From: Echinarachnius parma
Lineage: Eukaryota > Echinodermata > Echinoidea > Clypeasteroida > Echinarachniidae
DNA: 64,000 nt
NCBI GenBank assembly: GCA_037951105.1
Contig: JBAMJV010007766.1
Span: 1 to 64,000, forward strand
Direction of reading: 5' to 3'
The position numbers and the translations under genes were made by a program. This document shows, piece by piece, positions 34,214-45,472 of this stretch (positions are counted from its first letter, which is position 1; each line of letters opens with the position of its first letter). The notes under the pieces were generated by a model. It was not told the origin of the DNA and ran no database searches. It was given only the letters and a program-made list of their open reading frames with translations.

Positions 34214-34599
34214 TTAAAGGGACTAAGTAACATTGTCCAAATCCTCAAAATTAAATTTTAATTCTAGCGGTTCCCTTATAGCTTGTTGTATTCGTATTAA
34301 CAATAAAATCATGGGACAGGTTTCGGTTTTTCAAATTTCCCTTTCGTTACAAAGATATGTATGATTGAAGTATTCAGATAAGAAAAACTCTGGGCGAGTT
34401 TTTCTTCCATGTACAAAGTGAGTGCAGTGAGTTACTGAATATCACTTTGCATTTTCGCTCATTACTTGGCCAAACAATGTCCATTTGACTTGAAATTTTC
34501 ACACAATACCCTGTGGACATATGAGATAACAACAATATACATTGCATCAACCATTCATCACTTTTTGCACACGTCAACAAAGTTACTAGATCCCTTTAA
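34214..34599 (-). mobile_element. TTAA MITE family A copy
   Basis: TTAAAGGGACTAAGTAACA ... caaagttactagatccctTTAA. Very close to the copy at 2066 over the whole length (cattactggcc-type changes only), suggesting comparatively recent activity of this subgroup. Confidence 0.92.
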
Positions 34600-34788
34600 C
34601 CCTTGAAATTACAAAAAATGCCTCTGAAAATCAACCTCCTTTTAATAATCTGACTTAGAGTTTAATGCAAAATGAGTGTTGACCAAATGCAGGTACGTAA
34701 GCTTGGAAACGAGCCTCCCAAAATACAATTTTTACTATATTCCCCTGGATATTATGAGATGGAGAGTCAGTAGAGGGGCTGAGCTTAT

Positions 34789-35180
34789 TTAAAGGGTACC
34801 ACCACCCAAAAATAATATTCTTAGAAATAAAAGGTAACACTTTTACTAGTCCATTCCACCAACAAGTTCAGACAAATTTGTTTCGGGAAAAATTATATAA
34901 TTGGAAAAAAGCATCACCATGCTACAACATGTGTTCATGGGTCTGCATACGAAGACTACCTTTTGTCTAGGATGAACGCATCATCCGCTATTCTATTGTC
35001 TCCAAACGTACGCGCATACGGAATCATGAGGCCATAATGGTTCCTTGAGTAGTGGTAATTAATTGCATTGTTTATGAATTACACAACCCTTTGCAAGTGT
35101 TGAGCATCTATTTGATATCACACAATGGTACCTAAACATATATAATTATGTGTTGTTCTTTGCCTGGTGGTCCCCTTTAA
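34789..35180 (+). mobile_element. TTAA MITE family C copy
   Basis: TTAAAGGGTACCACCACCC ... cctggtggtccccttTAA, TTAA on both sides. Best preserved member; includes gtcctagga-type interior and tccaaacgtacgcgc. Confidence 0.92.
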
Positions 35181-35691
35181 TGATCCTAGCAGAATTGTCA
35201 TCAATGGCCCCCAAAATAGATATCATAATCACATGAACTTGTGCCAGTGACACAATGTTTATTTCTGATAAATGACATAATGTCCTACTGAGCAATGTTA
35301 ACAACAGAGTCATGCATGCCCAGAACACATGGTAGTAAAAGGAAGAAAAAAAGAAGAAAAAACCTCCATAAATGAACATTACGGGTACTTTGCGTTATTA
35401 CTGGTTGTTGAAGAAGCTTAAAGGGAAAGGTTCTCCTGGAAAAGATTTACTCTCATAGTGCTGCTACATATAATTGTGTTAACATATACAATTCCCTTCT
35501 GTTGTAATAATTAATTGTGGTTGTTATATTCTGTGGGATAAAGTAAAGTTGTTACAGTAGTATTCCAAAATAATTTTCTCTATGAAATTAGTATTGATCG
35601 CTTAGTTTGGCAGACTCGTGCAATCACATGTGACTTAGTGGCTTCTTTTAGAGGGTTTACCAGCCATGTAATTTTCACCTTTATATGTGAC
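35181..35691. other. Nothing recognised
   Basis: AT-rich spacer between two MITEs; no exon, tRNA or repeat structure apparent. Confidence 0.5.
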
Positions 35692-36122
35692 CTTACACCA
35701 CAAAACGACCTATAAGTCGGGAAAAATGATTTTGCTGATTTTCATATAACATTGAAATAGAAGTCATTACCTTTAAAATGGTATATAATTTGTCATATTT
35801 GGACTAAGCAAACCCTTTGAAAATGAATGCCAAAGATATGGAATATGGCTGATGCATTTTTAAAACAAGGGAGAAAAGGGCTGCTTAAAAGATCTGTGCC
35901 TATTCATGGGCTGTAATAAGATCACATTTCTTAGATGAAAAATGTATATTTAAACATGATTTCTGACGCTCAAAATTTTCCAGAAGGTAGATTATAATAT
36001 TCTTGTTCAGGACACACCAACATCCTAAATCCCATATTTTAAACAAAATTGGACTATTTTAGCTAATAAAAGAGAAACTACCACAGCGACATAACGGTTG
36101 TTTTGTGGTGTAGGGTCACATA
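35692..36122 (+). mobile_element. Family D MITE
   Basis: Left tgtgaccttacaccacaaaac, right ttgttttgtggtgtagggtcaca. 431 bp, AT-rich. Shorter relative at 24690-25110 in reverse. Confidence 0.9.
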
Positions 36123-36374
36123 TGGGAAGTTCAACCTAGAAAATATGTTCTTATGAAATTAAAAGAATCGTCAGAAAGAAAATTAAAACAATGGCCATTA
36201 ACTTCATGGAACTTTGACGCTATCTTTTGAACTGCATGTCATTCATGAGGTACACAAAATTATCTTGTGCATTTAAAATGTTTTCCAAGTTTCATGTATT
36301 GAGTTGGTAGTCACATATTATCATTGCTGTCATGATTAGTGTATTTAGTTCACCTTTTAGGCATGTGTGTTCTG

Positions 36375-36537
36375 TGGCCCGTTTCATAAAACTCTTGCAA
36401 TTGTTGTAAGTGACCAATTATTGTAACTAGTAGGTCAACAACCAATCAGCATTGAGGATTTCAGCTGTTGCCTTGGTAGTTACAATAATTGGACAACTAC
36501 TTACAACAATTGCAAGAGTTTTATGAAACTGGCCACT
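36375..36537. mobile_element. Palindromic MITE with GGCCCGTTTCATAAAAC ends
   Basis: tggcccgtttcataaaactc-ttgcaattgttgtaagt at the left and its complement at the right, about 60 bp paired. Same architecture as 23590 and 26219 but a different sequence family. Confidence 0.88.
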
Positions 36538-37422
36538 GAAGTGTAACCTATACCTGGGATATATTGTGTAATTTCATACATGTAGGTATATCTATGTACC
36601 TTTAAAAGTACACTATTTCAGTCGTTTTATAGCCCACATATAGTTATATGACGGGTATAATAAAACAGCAGTAGGACGGAAAAAGGGTATAACATCTTGT
36701 GATCTCATTGTCATGTGATCCACCCATTCATGAGTAAATCTATAAATATTAATGTCCCAGCTACCAGGAGAAAAATTATAGTTCCAAGTTCTAATTCAAA
36801 CTTCCACACTCGCTAAAATTAGTCTTGTAGTTACTATGTTTCATGTAGTATGTGTAAGAGTTGACCAATCCAATAGTGACTTTACTATACTAGTTACGGT
36901 TCTTCCATCACATTCTGTTTTTATATTTGTTTTTTAGATATTATAAATTTGAGTAGTCCTGACCATTCAACCAGTTCTCTACAAGTTTTTGAAATCCCCT
37001 AAGTGTCAATTACGGGACAAACCAGGCTTCTGTAGGCAAAGGATTAAATGAAGAAAGGAATTGTGGACTAAAAACTCCTAACGTGGATATGATTACTTGG
37101 GCAATGCAAGACATTATTTTTTCTTTGCGGTCCTGTTGAGCATGTAAAATTTTAGTGGCCCCAATCCTGGATCCAAAAAATCCTGGCTACCTAAAAAAGA
37201 AAAACATATTTTTATATTTGGTTTAATATTGAGCAGATTTTAAATTATGAATCAAATTTTGGTTACAGAAGCTAACTGTACCTGGCTCAAGGTTTGCGGG
37301 CTAGTGTTAGTTTTAAGTCCTGTTTTTTTAAATTAGGAGTTGGCATTTTTGTTGGTAATAGAAGTGAATCCTGAGAGTGATTTTTGTTTGTTTGAGAGGA
37401 TTCCCATAACTGTTGTTCAGCT
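36538..37422. other. No gene; family H remnant
   Basis: 36985-37046 resembles family H (caattacgggacaaaccagg-cttctgtaggcaaaggattaa). The rest shows no recognisable structure. Confidence 0.5.
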
Positions 37423-37885
37423 TTAAAGTTGACTTTGTCAAATTCAAGCAAAATCACTTGGAGCTATCACACTTGTCTTGTACCTTGCTGTTTGTGCTTA
37501 TAAATGGTAACATCCTCCTGACTGAAATGGATATTGATTTTTCAAATGTCTCCCTAAATGTATGGAGATATTTCAGATTGAATGGAAAATCGTTCCAGAA
37601 TGCTTTATAACGATTGTAGTATTAAAATGTATCAGAATTTGGATACTTTACCATTAATGTTATCAAAATTTGCATACCTAGCGCAAATGATTCGGGATAA
37701 AGGGGATAAAACTTGACATTAATTTTCACCCTTTTTCACGAGATAAACATTGTTGCTTTTATTTGATAACATCGCATATTATTCTGAAGATTCTTACAAT
37801 GATATTGGTATACATGTACATGTTTTATTGAAATCTCAAATATCTCTTTTGGAAAAAAAATCATATTAAGTAAATGGATCACTGT
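37423..37885. mobile_element. TTAA MITE family B copy, longest
   Basis: TTAAAGTTGACTTTGTCAAA, cttggagctatcacacttgt, gaattggatactttaccatt, acttgacattaattttcacc, and right end taaatggatcact. Confidence 0.8.
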
Positions 37886-38234
37886 GACAGTGTGTATGCA
37901 TAAATGCATACATGTAGTGTCTGCTAGTAGTTTTATTGTATGCATGCACGTTTTGATCCAGGGAGATTTCAGAAATTGGTTTCAATTACAAAAATTAGCC
38001 TGTCAATTTGTAAATGGGATAAATTTGTAAAAACTGGAGCAAGATAAGAATATTTTGGAGCCTCAGGATATTTCTCAATCGTTTTGCTTTGGCTTGAATT
38101 TCGTGGTTTTTAGCTCACCTGAGCCAAAGGCTCAGGTGAGCTATTGTGATCGCTTTTTGTCCGTCGTCCGTCGTCCGTCGTGCGTCGTGCGTCGTCCGTC
38201 GTGCGTCGTCCGTCGTCCGTAAACTTTTTACATT

Positions 38235-39870
38235 TTAATCTTCTTCTCCAGAACCAATGATCGGATTCCAACCAAACTTGGCAGGAATCATATTTAGGGG
38301 TAGAGGAACCAAAGTTGCTAAAATGGTGGGCGTGGCCCCCAGGGGGGCCCTGGGGGAGGGCACCAAATGTAAAAAATATGTAAATTTTAAACATCTTCTT
38401 CTCAAGATCCAGAAGTATGACAGACCTGATATTTCATATTTAGATGCCTCTATTGATGAAGAATGAAAGTTGTTCACAAGATTTTTGTGGGTGGTCCCAT
38501 AAGGGCCCTGTGGGCGTAACAGTTTTTTTGGGGGCCCTACCATAGGCAATATACATTTTCATCTTCTTCTCCAGAATCAATGATTAGATTCCAACCAAAC
38601 ATGGCAGGAATCATCTTTAGGGGTAGAGGAACCAAAGTTGCTAAAATGGTGGGCGTGGCCCCCAGGGGGGCCCTGGAGGAGGGCACCAAGTGTAAAAAAT
38701 ATGTAAATTTTAAACATCTTCTTCTCAAGATCCAGAAGTATGACAGACCTGATATTTCATATGTAGATGCCTCTATTGATGAAGAATGAAAGTTGTTCAC
38801 AAGATTTTTGTGGGTGGCCCCACAAGGGCCCTGTGGGCGTAACAGTTTTTTTGGGGGCCCTACCATAGGAAATATACATTTTCATCTTCTTCTCCAGAAC
38901 CAATGATTAGATTCCAACCAAACATGGCAGGAATCATCCTTAGGGGTAGAGGAATCGAAGTTGCTAAAATGGTGGGCGTGGCCCTCAGGGGGGCCCTGGG
39001 GGAGGGCACCAAGTGTAAAAAATATGTTAATTTTAAATATCTTCTTCTCAAGATCCAGAAGTATGACAGACCTGATATTTCATATTTAGATGCCTCTATT
39101 GATGAAGAATGAAAGTTGTTCACAAGATTTTTGTGGGTGGCCCCATAAGGGTCCTGTGGGCGTAACAGTTTTTTGGGGGGTCCTACCATAGGAAATATAC
39201 ATTTTCATCTTCTTCTCCAGAATCAATGATTAGATTCCAACCAAACATGGCAGGAATCATCTTTAGGGGTAGAGGAACCAAAGTTGCTAAAATGGTGGGC
39301 GTGGCCCCCAGGGGGGCCCTGGAGGAGGGCACCAAGTGTAAAAAATATGTAAATTTTAAACATCTTCTTCTCAAGATCCAGAAGTATGACAGACCTGATA
39401 TTTCATATGTAGATGCCTCTATTGATGAAGAATGAAAGTTGTTCACAAGATGTTTTTGGGTGGCCCCATAAGGGCCCTGTGGGGGTAACATTTTTTTGGG
39501 GGCCCTACCATAGGAAATATGCATTTTCATCTTCTTCTCAAGAACCAATGATTGGATTCCAACCAAACTTGACAGGAATCATCCTTAGGGGTAGAGGAAC
39601 AAAATGTGCTATAATGGTGGGCGTAGCCCCCAGGGGGCCCTGGGGGAGGGGACTGAGTGTAAAAAATATGTAAATTTTAAAAATCTTCTTCTCAAGATCT
39701 AAAAGTATGACAGACCTGATATTTCACATTTAGATGCCTCTATTGATGAAGAATGAAAATTGTTCACAAGATTTTTGTGGGTGGCACCATAAGGGACCTG
39801 TGGGGTAACAATATTTTTGAGGCCCTACCATAGGAAATATGCATTTTCATCTTCTTCTCAAGAACCAATG
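38235..39870. repeat. 323-bp tandem repeats inside the element
   Basis: The start motif ccaatgat(c/t)(g/a)gattccaacc recurs at 38257, 38580, 38903, 39226, 39548 and 39868. Units 2 and 4 give the same 69-codon reading frame, so a two-unit block was duplicated; units 5 and 6 are progressively diverged. 323 is not a multiple of three, so both-strand reading frames inside are by-products. Confidence 0.93.
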
Positions 39871-40338
39871 ATTGGATTCTAACCAAACTTGACATCCTTA
39901 GGGGTAGAGGAACAAAAGTTGCTAAAATGGTGGATGTGACTGCCAAGGGGGCCCTAGGGGAGGGCACCTAGTGTAAAAATATGTACATTTTTAAACATCC
40001 TTCTTTTCAAGATACAGAAGTATTAAAGACCTGATATTTGGTTTATAGATGCCTCTTTTGAAAAAGAATGAAAGTTCATGACATTTCTTTCGATGGCCCC
40101 TGAGGGGTTCTGTGGGGGTAATATGTTGGGAGGGGGGGGGGGGGGGGACTTCCAAGAGAAATTAACATTTTTGTCTTTTTCTTCCAATTGAATAATTATA
40201 TGTCAACCAAAGTTTGTTGAAATCACTCAAGTAAACCAACTCCACCATTTACAGTTCAGTAAAAGCCTATACTAATGATACCTCCCATTTCACTTCTATT
40301 TATACCCTGTTGTAGAATCCAGAAGCAAACTTTACAAA

Positions 40339-40710
40339 CCAATCAAATACTTTCCCGCTAAAATGAACCAATCACATCATTTCCCGCCAATATGCTAATT
40401 ACCGATATCAGACACTTATTAGACATGCACACATTTTTAACTTTCTCTTTGTTTTGGGATCCTGTTGCAATCTTTATGACCAATCAAATTTCCCCAGCTA
40501 TGCAAATGAGAATAAATTCCCCCTTGAACACCTAAACTTTTACATTACATTGCCTGCAGACCAACTAACAAGCACCTGGTTATCCTTCTCTTGCTCTCAG
40601 CCAATCACCATTCTCCCAAATATGCAAATAAATATGCTAATAGGAAACCCAGACACTTGTTTACATCTAGGACCATGTTTTGACCCAAATCTTTCTATTT
40701 ATAGCATGTG
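40339..40710 (+). promoter_or_regulatory. Cluster of CCAAT plus octamer-like modules
   Basis: CCAATCA boxes at 40339, 40368, 40480 and 40601; the last three are followed after 14-20 bp by TATGC(A/T)AAT, all with a TTCCC/CTCCC between. A second ATGCTAAT follows at 40634, and TATA-like tttatag lies at about 40697 (tatttatacc also at about 40300). CCAAT boxes with ATGCAAAT octamers are established features of histone and snRNA-type promoters. That they act here is inference, and I find no gene downstream. Confidence 0.5.
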
Positions 40711-40840
40711 TTTTCATGTTTTGATGTTTTCATGCTTGACCTTGTTAGCAGCTTTCATTGCTAGTACCATTCACACTGCCCAAATAGTTATGATTATTTA
40801 GGTTGCAATTCATTATTTTTTTTGTTATTATTTTTATTTA

Positions 40841-40877
<37 letters not shown>

Positions 40878-42234
40878 GGCGGTTTTGTGCGTGAAAATAG
40901 TAGTTCGGATTATTTATGAAAATAAGTATGATTCAAATCATCATGTGCAATACACTTTTGGTGTATCTTTTTGCAAGTGGTGTTTGTGTGTGTGAACAGT
41001 GTAAATTGTATCAGTTTTCATATCCAACATGCAAAATGCATGCTTACAGTATCTTCAGCACTCGGTCAATGGATGGGTGCGGAATAGTTACATGTAGGTC
41101 AAAGTTTGGTCCAGTTGCTCATGTGCATTTTGATTTAAAAATCGTACAATCCAGCAGGTTGTGAGGTGTTTTTTTTGCCTGTGTGAACATGCAAGAAACA
41201 TACTTTTTTTAATGACCCAGCACAATTAAATGAATTAAATAACCTTACTTACTGGGATAGTTAGAATCAAACTCTAAAATTAACCAGCCTTTCGGTGGTC
41301 TAGTGGTTTCACAGCATTCCATTTGGACACTCAGTTGCATTGTGCTTTTTCGACTGTTAGAGACCAGAGAATAAAATGATGCTATTAAATTAACCCATTG
41401 GAATTAAATGAATATAAAATATGCAAAAAAATAATCATGATTTGAAGCAACATGCAATTGTTACTTTTTAGCATGTGTGAATGCCCCTATTGTATCATTG
41501 ATGTTTTCTAGGTCACATTTTGTTTTTGTTTTATTTTCTTTCTGTTATATGCATTTACTACTTATTCAACAATTCTAGCTTAAATTTTGCACAGAGGTAT
41601 ATACTCCTTTAATTATCTTTAGGGAGGGGATCCAAAGTTGCTAAAATGGTAGATGAAGAATGAAAGTTGTTTGTGCATTTTGGTGTTCCTTCAAAAGATG
41701 ATCAAATGATCAAATCATACCGAACCTAGCTGTAATCCCATCAAGGACGAGAGCTATTTTAAGGCACAATTGATCATTGTTTTCCTCTACAAATTGGCAA
41801 CTCCTAAATTTCATCGACGGATCAATGGCATAAAAATAGGTGGAAAATATTAAGTAATAACCATTTAAGACAAATATAGTGACTTTGCCGCAAAGATGCC
41901 AATTTGAACACAAATATATCTGTTTCACAAATACATGTATCACAATGTGTTGCCAATTTGAGGATTTTTTCTAAATTATAGTTATTTACACAATAATAAA
42001 AATCATTAAAACATAACTAAAGCAGGTAGAGTAACAAAATAGGGCTCTAAAAATAAAGGAATTTATGCTCTTTCTTCCTGTACACCTCACATAACTAGTC
42101 TTATTCTTACCTAGCTGCATGGAACCCAAGAATGGCTCGTAGGAAATGTGAAATGAATTTCAAATATTTTCTTCTCCACATCAACAAGTATTACAATCTG
42201 GACATTTTGTAACATGTAGGTATCTATATACCCT

Positions 42235-42578
42235 AAATCTCCGTGTATAAGGCGCACTTTTTTCCGTCGGAAACAAATAGAAAAAGTTGGGGGTGCGCCT
42301 TATACACAGGTACAGCAACAAAAAAAAATATATAAGATAGGTAAAAAATAGGTAAAAAATTCAAGTTTATTAAGCAAATTACTAATGAATATTCATACAT
42401 TCATGAGCAGCAGTACTCATTATATATGCAATTATCTAATAATTAACAATTTGTTATAAATTTTTCTCATAATTGAAGATCTTTGTAAGTAAGTGTCCCA
42501 AAACAAAATTTCTTTTTTTTAGAAAGTAGGGGGTGCGCCTTATACACGAGTGCGCCGTACACACGGAGATTTACGGTA
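42235..42578. mobile_element. MITE with AAATCTCCGTGTATAAGGCGCAC ends, nested
   Basis: Left aatctccgtgtataaggcgc and right gcgccgtacacacggagatt are inverted. Two further copies of gtgcgccttatacac lie inside at about 42292 and 42533. Nested in the long hairpin-ended element. Confidence 0.85.
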
Positions 42579-43109
42579 AATGACAATGCAAGTTGTCATA
42601 TCGCAGAATGGCCCCATAGGGTCCCTATGTGAGTGGGGTTAATATGCTGAAGTGGTCAGTGGCTGGTGAAATGTGTTAAGCTTTGTCTTATATGTGTGTC
42701 TGTCTTTTTTTATGATTCACCCAAACATTATGGTAAATCATAATGTTAGGTACAGGGGATCAAAAGTTATTGATTAAATAGTACATCACATTATAGATTT
42801 TGGCATGATTTCAACTGATTTCATATCTTCTGAGGGTGCCAGAGAGAACATGCGCCAGATGTGAATTGATTGACCTCAGGTGAGCGTCGTGCCCCCCTGG
42901 GGCTCTTGTTCTAGCTAGTAATATTCATTAGATTTGGTTTGACTTGAGTCTTGTCACTGAAAATGTTTACATTTTGCAAGGAAGGACTTTTTCCTCACTA
43001 TTAAGCCCACTAGGAGTTTGTTTTGAATATTTTAACACACATTTTTTCATAAGATGTAAACTGCAGTTATGCTGGGCACTGAACACAAGGGGTAAATTTC
43101 CAGTGATAA

Positions 43110-43740
43110 TGTGACAGCACTTTTAAAAACTCTATGACAATTTGATTTGTATACATCACTCTATGCTGTGAGTCTATAGAAATGTGTGTTATGTTGTGCA
43201 CTGCCCACAATTAGGGGGTCGGGTTTCCAAGAAAAATGTATAAAAGCACTTTTCTTTGTGACTTTGTCTTTTGTTTATAAAGTAATGAAAATTCAATTTT
43301 CATATTTAACATTTCCAGAGAAATTGTATTTGAAACCACCTGCTTTGTGACTATTGGTAATTCCCAACATGTAAAACACATTATATATAGCCTGTAGCAG
43401 GATTTATTTTGGTTACTTCTTATGAGAATAATTTCAATTCCCATTGAAAATGTATTTAAAAATCACCTGCTTCGTGACTTTGGGTATTTCCCACTAGTTA
43501 CCAAAGATTTGATTTTCGTGTTTAGAGTTATCGTGGACACTAAGTTTCCCATTCAAAATGTAATTAAAAACACCTGTGTTTTAACCTAGGGTATTTCCAA
43601 CTAGTTACTAAAGATTTGATTTTCATGTTTAACGCACTTACAGACCGTAGCTGTCCAAGTTATTTCTGGCACTTAATTTAAATTTCCAGATGTATTTAAA
43701 ACCACCTGCTTTTTGACTTTGTATAATTTCTCAATAAGAA
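43110..43740. repeat. About 120-bp diverged tandem repeat, five units
   Basis: Each unit carries (c)cattgaaaatgtatttaaaa, cacctgctttgtgactttg, ggtatttcccactagttacc and aaagatttgattttcatgtt with changes. Recognisable units near 43240, 43325, 43447, 43558 and 43690. Confidence 0.8.
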
Positions 43741-43822
43741 TTGCTTATTTGTATGCATCATGCTATAATAAATTCTGCTTTTCTGTGTTGGAAGGGGTGC
43801 ATTGAACGTATGTAAGATAGAG

Positions 43823-43990
43823 TGAGCATAGTGGTTTAGTGGTAAGAGAGCTTATCAAATACACATGAGGTCCCAGGTTCAATCCCTGGGGCCAGTCATA
43901 CCAAAGACTTTTTTAAATGGTTCCTACAAATCACAAATTCCATAGACAAAGTAGAAAGCTTTATTAGAAATATTCAAAAGCTGTGTTGAT
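43823..43990 (+). mobile_element. tRNA-derived SINE, degenerate
   Basis: A box tggtttagtgg (43832-43842) and B box ggttcaatcc (43876-43885), then cagtcataccaaagactt and aaatggttcc, the same body motif as the SINE at 1140. No flanking duplication was identified. Confidence 0.75.
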
Positions 43991-44007
43991 TGTGTGCAGT
44001 GGCCAGT

Positions 44008-44113
44008 AATGCTACGTTTACACCATGTCCCCGGCGGCCACGGCAGCCCCGTTTGCCCAAAACGTAGTGTGCCGTGAGATTTTGACAAATTTTCCCTCTG
44101 TATTCAAGTTTTT
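44008..44113 (+). mobile_element. Foldback arm fragment left of the inserted element
   Basis: tgctacgtttacaccatgtc-cccggcggccacggcagccc matches the arms of the foldback at 45473-46034. It ends at ttcaagttttt where the hairpin-ended element begins. Confidence 0.8.
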
Positions 44114-45400
44114 TAGCTCACCTGAGCCAAAGGCTCAAGTGAGCTATTGTGATCGCTTTTCGTCCGTCGTCCGTCGTCCGTCGTCCGTCGTCCGTCGTGC
44201 GTCGTGCGTCGTGCGTCGTCCGTCGTCCGTCGTCCGTAAACTTTTTACATTTTCATCTTCTTCTCCAGAACCAATGATCGGATTCCAACCAAACTTGGCA
44301 GGAATCATATTTAGGGGTAGAGGAACCAAAGTTGCTAAAATGGTGGGCGTGGCCCCCAGGGGGGCCCTGGGGGAGGGCACCAAATGTAAAAAATATGTAA
44401 ATTTTAAACATCTTCTTCTCAAGATCCAGAAGTATGACAGACCTGATATTTCATATTTAGATGCCTCTATTGATGAAGAATGAAAGTTGTTCACAAGATT
44501 TTTGTGGGTGGTCCCATAAGGGCCCTGTGGGCGTAACAGTTTTTTTGGGGGCCCTACCATAGGAAATATACATTTTCATCTTCTTCTCCAGAATCAATGA
44601 TTAGATTCCAACCAAACATGGCAGGAATCATCTTTAGGGGTAGAGGAACCAAAGTTGCTAAAATGGTGGGCGTGGCCCCCAGGGGGGCCCTGGAGGAGGG
44701 CACCAAGTGTAAAAAATATGTAAATTTTAAACATCTTCTTCTCAAGATCCAGAAGTATGACAGACCTGATATTTCATATGTAGATGCCTCTATTGATGAA
44801 GAATGAAAGTTGTTCACAAGATTTTTGTGGGTGGCCCCACAAGGGCCCTGTGGGCGTAACAGTTTTTTTTGGGGCCCTACCATAGGAAATATACATTTTC
44901 ATCTTCTTCTCCAGAACCAATGATTAGATTCCAACCAAACATGGCAGGAATCATCCTTAGGGGTAGAGGAATCGAAGTTGCTAAAATGGTGGGCGTGGCC
45001 CTCAGGGGGGCCCTGGGGGAGGGCACCAAGTGTAAAAAATATGTTAATTTTAAATATCTTCTTCTCAAGATCCAGAAGTATGACAGGCCATCGCAGAATG
45101 GCCCCATAGGGTCCCTATGTGAGTGGGGTTAATATGCTGAAGTGGTCAGTGGCTGGTGAAATGTGTTAAGCTTTGTCTTATATGTGTGTCTGTCTTTTTT
45201 TATGATTCACCCAAACATTATGGTAAATCATAATGTTAGGTACAGGGGATCAAAAGTTATTGATTAAATAGTACATCACATTATAGATTTTGGCATGATT
45301 TCAACTGATTTCATATCTTCTGAGGGTGCCAGAGAGAACATGCGCCAGATGTGAATTGATTGACCTCAAGTGAGCGTCGTGCCCCCCTGGGGCTCTTGTT
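44114..45400 (+). mobile_element. Hairpin-ended element, short internal-deletion copy
   Basis: Same start hairpin (one change in the second arm), microsatellite and repeat units 1, 2 and most of 3 as the copy at 38111. The match breaks after agtatgacag (45086, equal to 39069) and resumes at tcgcagaatggcc (45091, equal to 42601), then runs to the shared cttgtt end. About 3.5 kb is missing relative to the long copy. Confidence 0.9.
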
Positions 45401-45472
45401 TAGGTGTTGCCAAGTTTTCTCACGGTCTATCACGGTATCCGTGACGGGCCGAGGGGGGCCCTTCCCCCCACT

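Larger units (their letters stand above)
38111..42910 (+). mobile_element. Hairpin-ended, tandem-repeat element (possible Helentron-like), long copy
   Basis: Begins with a perfect 14-bp hairpin (agctcacctgagcc, AAA loop, complement), then a GTCGTCC/GTCGTGC microsatellite (38159-38221), then six 323-bp repeats. The 3' end has an inverted echo of the start (ctcaggtgagcg), a subterminal hairpin (gcccc-cct-ggggc) and cttgtt, and is identical in the copy at 44114. The borders lie between T residues with no clear target duplication. Hairpin, microsatellite, tandem core and asymmetric ends resemble non-autonomous Helentron/Helitron elements such as the bivalve pearl family; that link is inference. 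No Rep/helicase is encoded. The 40.3-40.7 kb segment and a MITE at 42235 lie inside. Confidence 0.8.

Noticed and set aside
38110-39566. Repeated reading frames of 69 codons (plus) and 104-127 codons (minus) in the 323-bp units
   Set aside because: They recur with the repeat on both strands, the unit length is not a multiple of three, and there is no domain or splice context.
40454-40801. 115-codon reading frame with a hydrophobic C-terminus next to TATA-like sequence
   Set aside because: Inside a mobile element, no recognisable domain, no splice or polyadenylation support; the promoter-like modules overlap it rather than precede it.
43823-43897. Second tRNA gene
   Set aside because: Same SINE body follows the B box, and stem pairing is poor.
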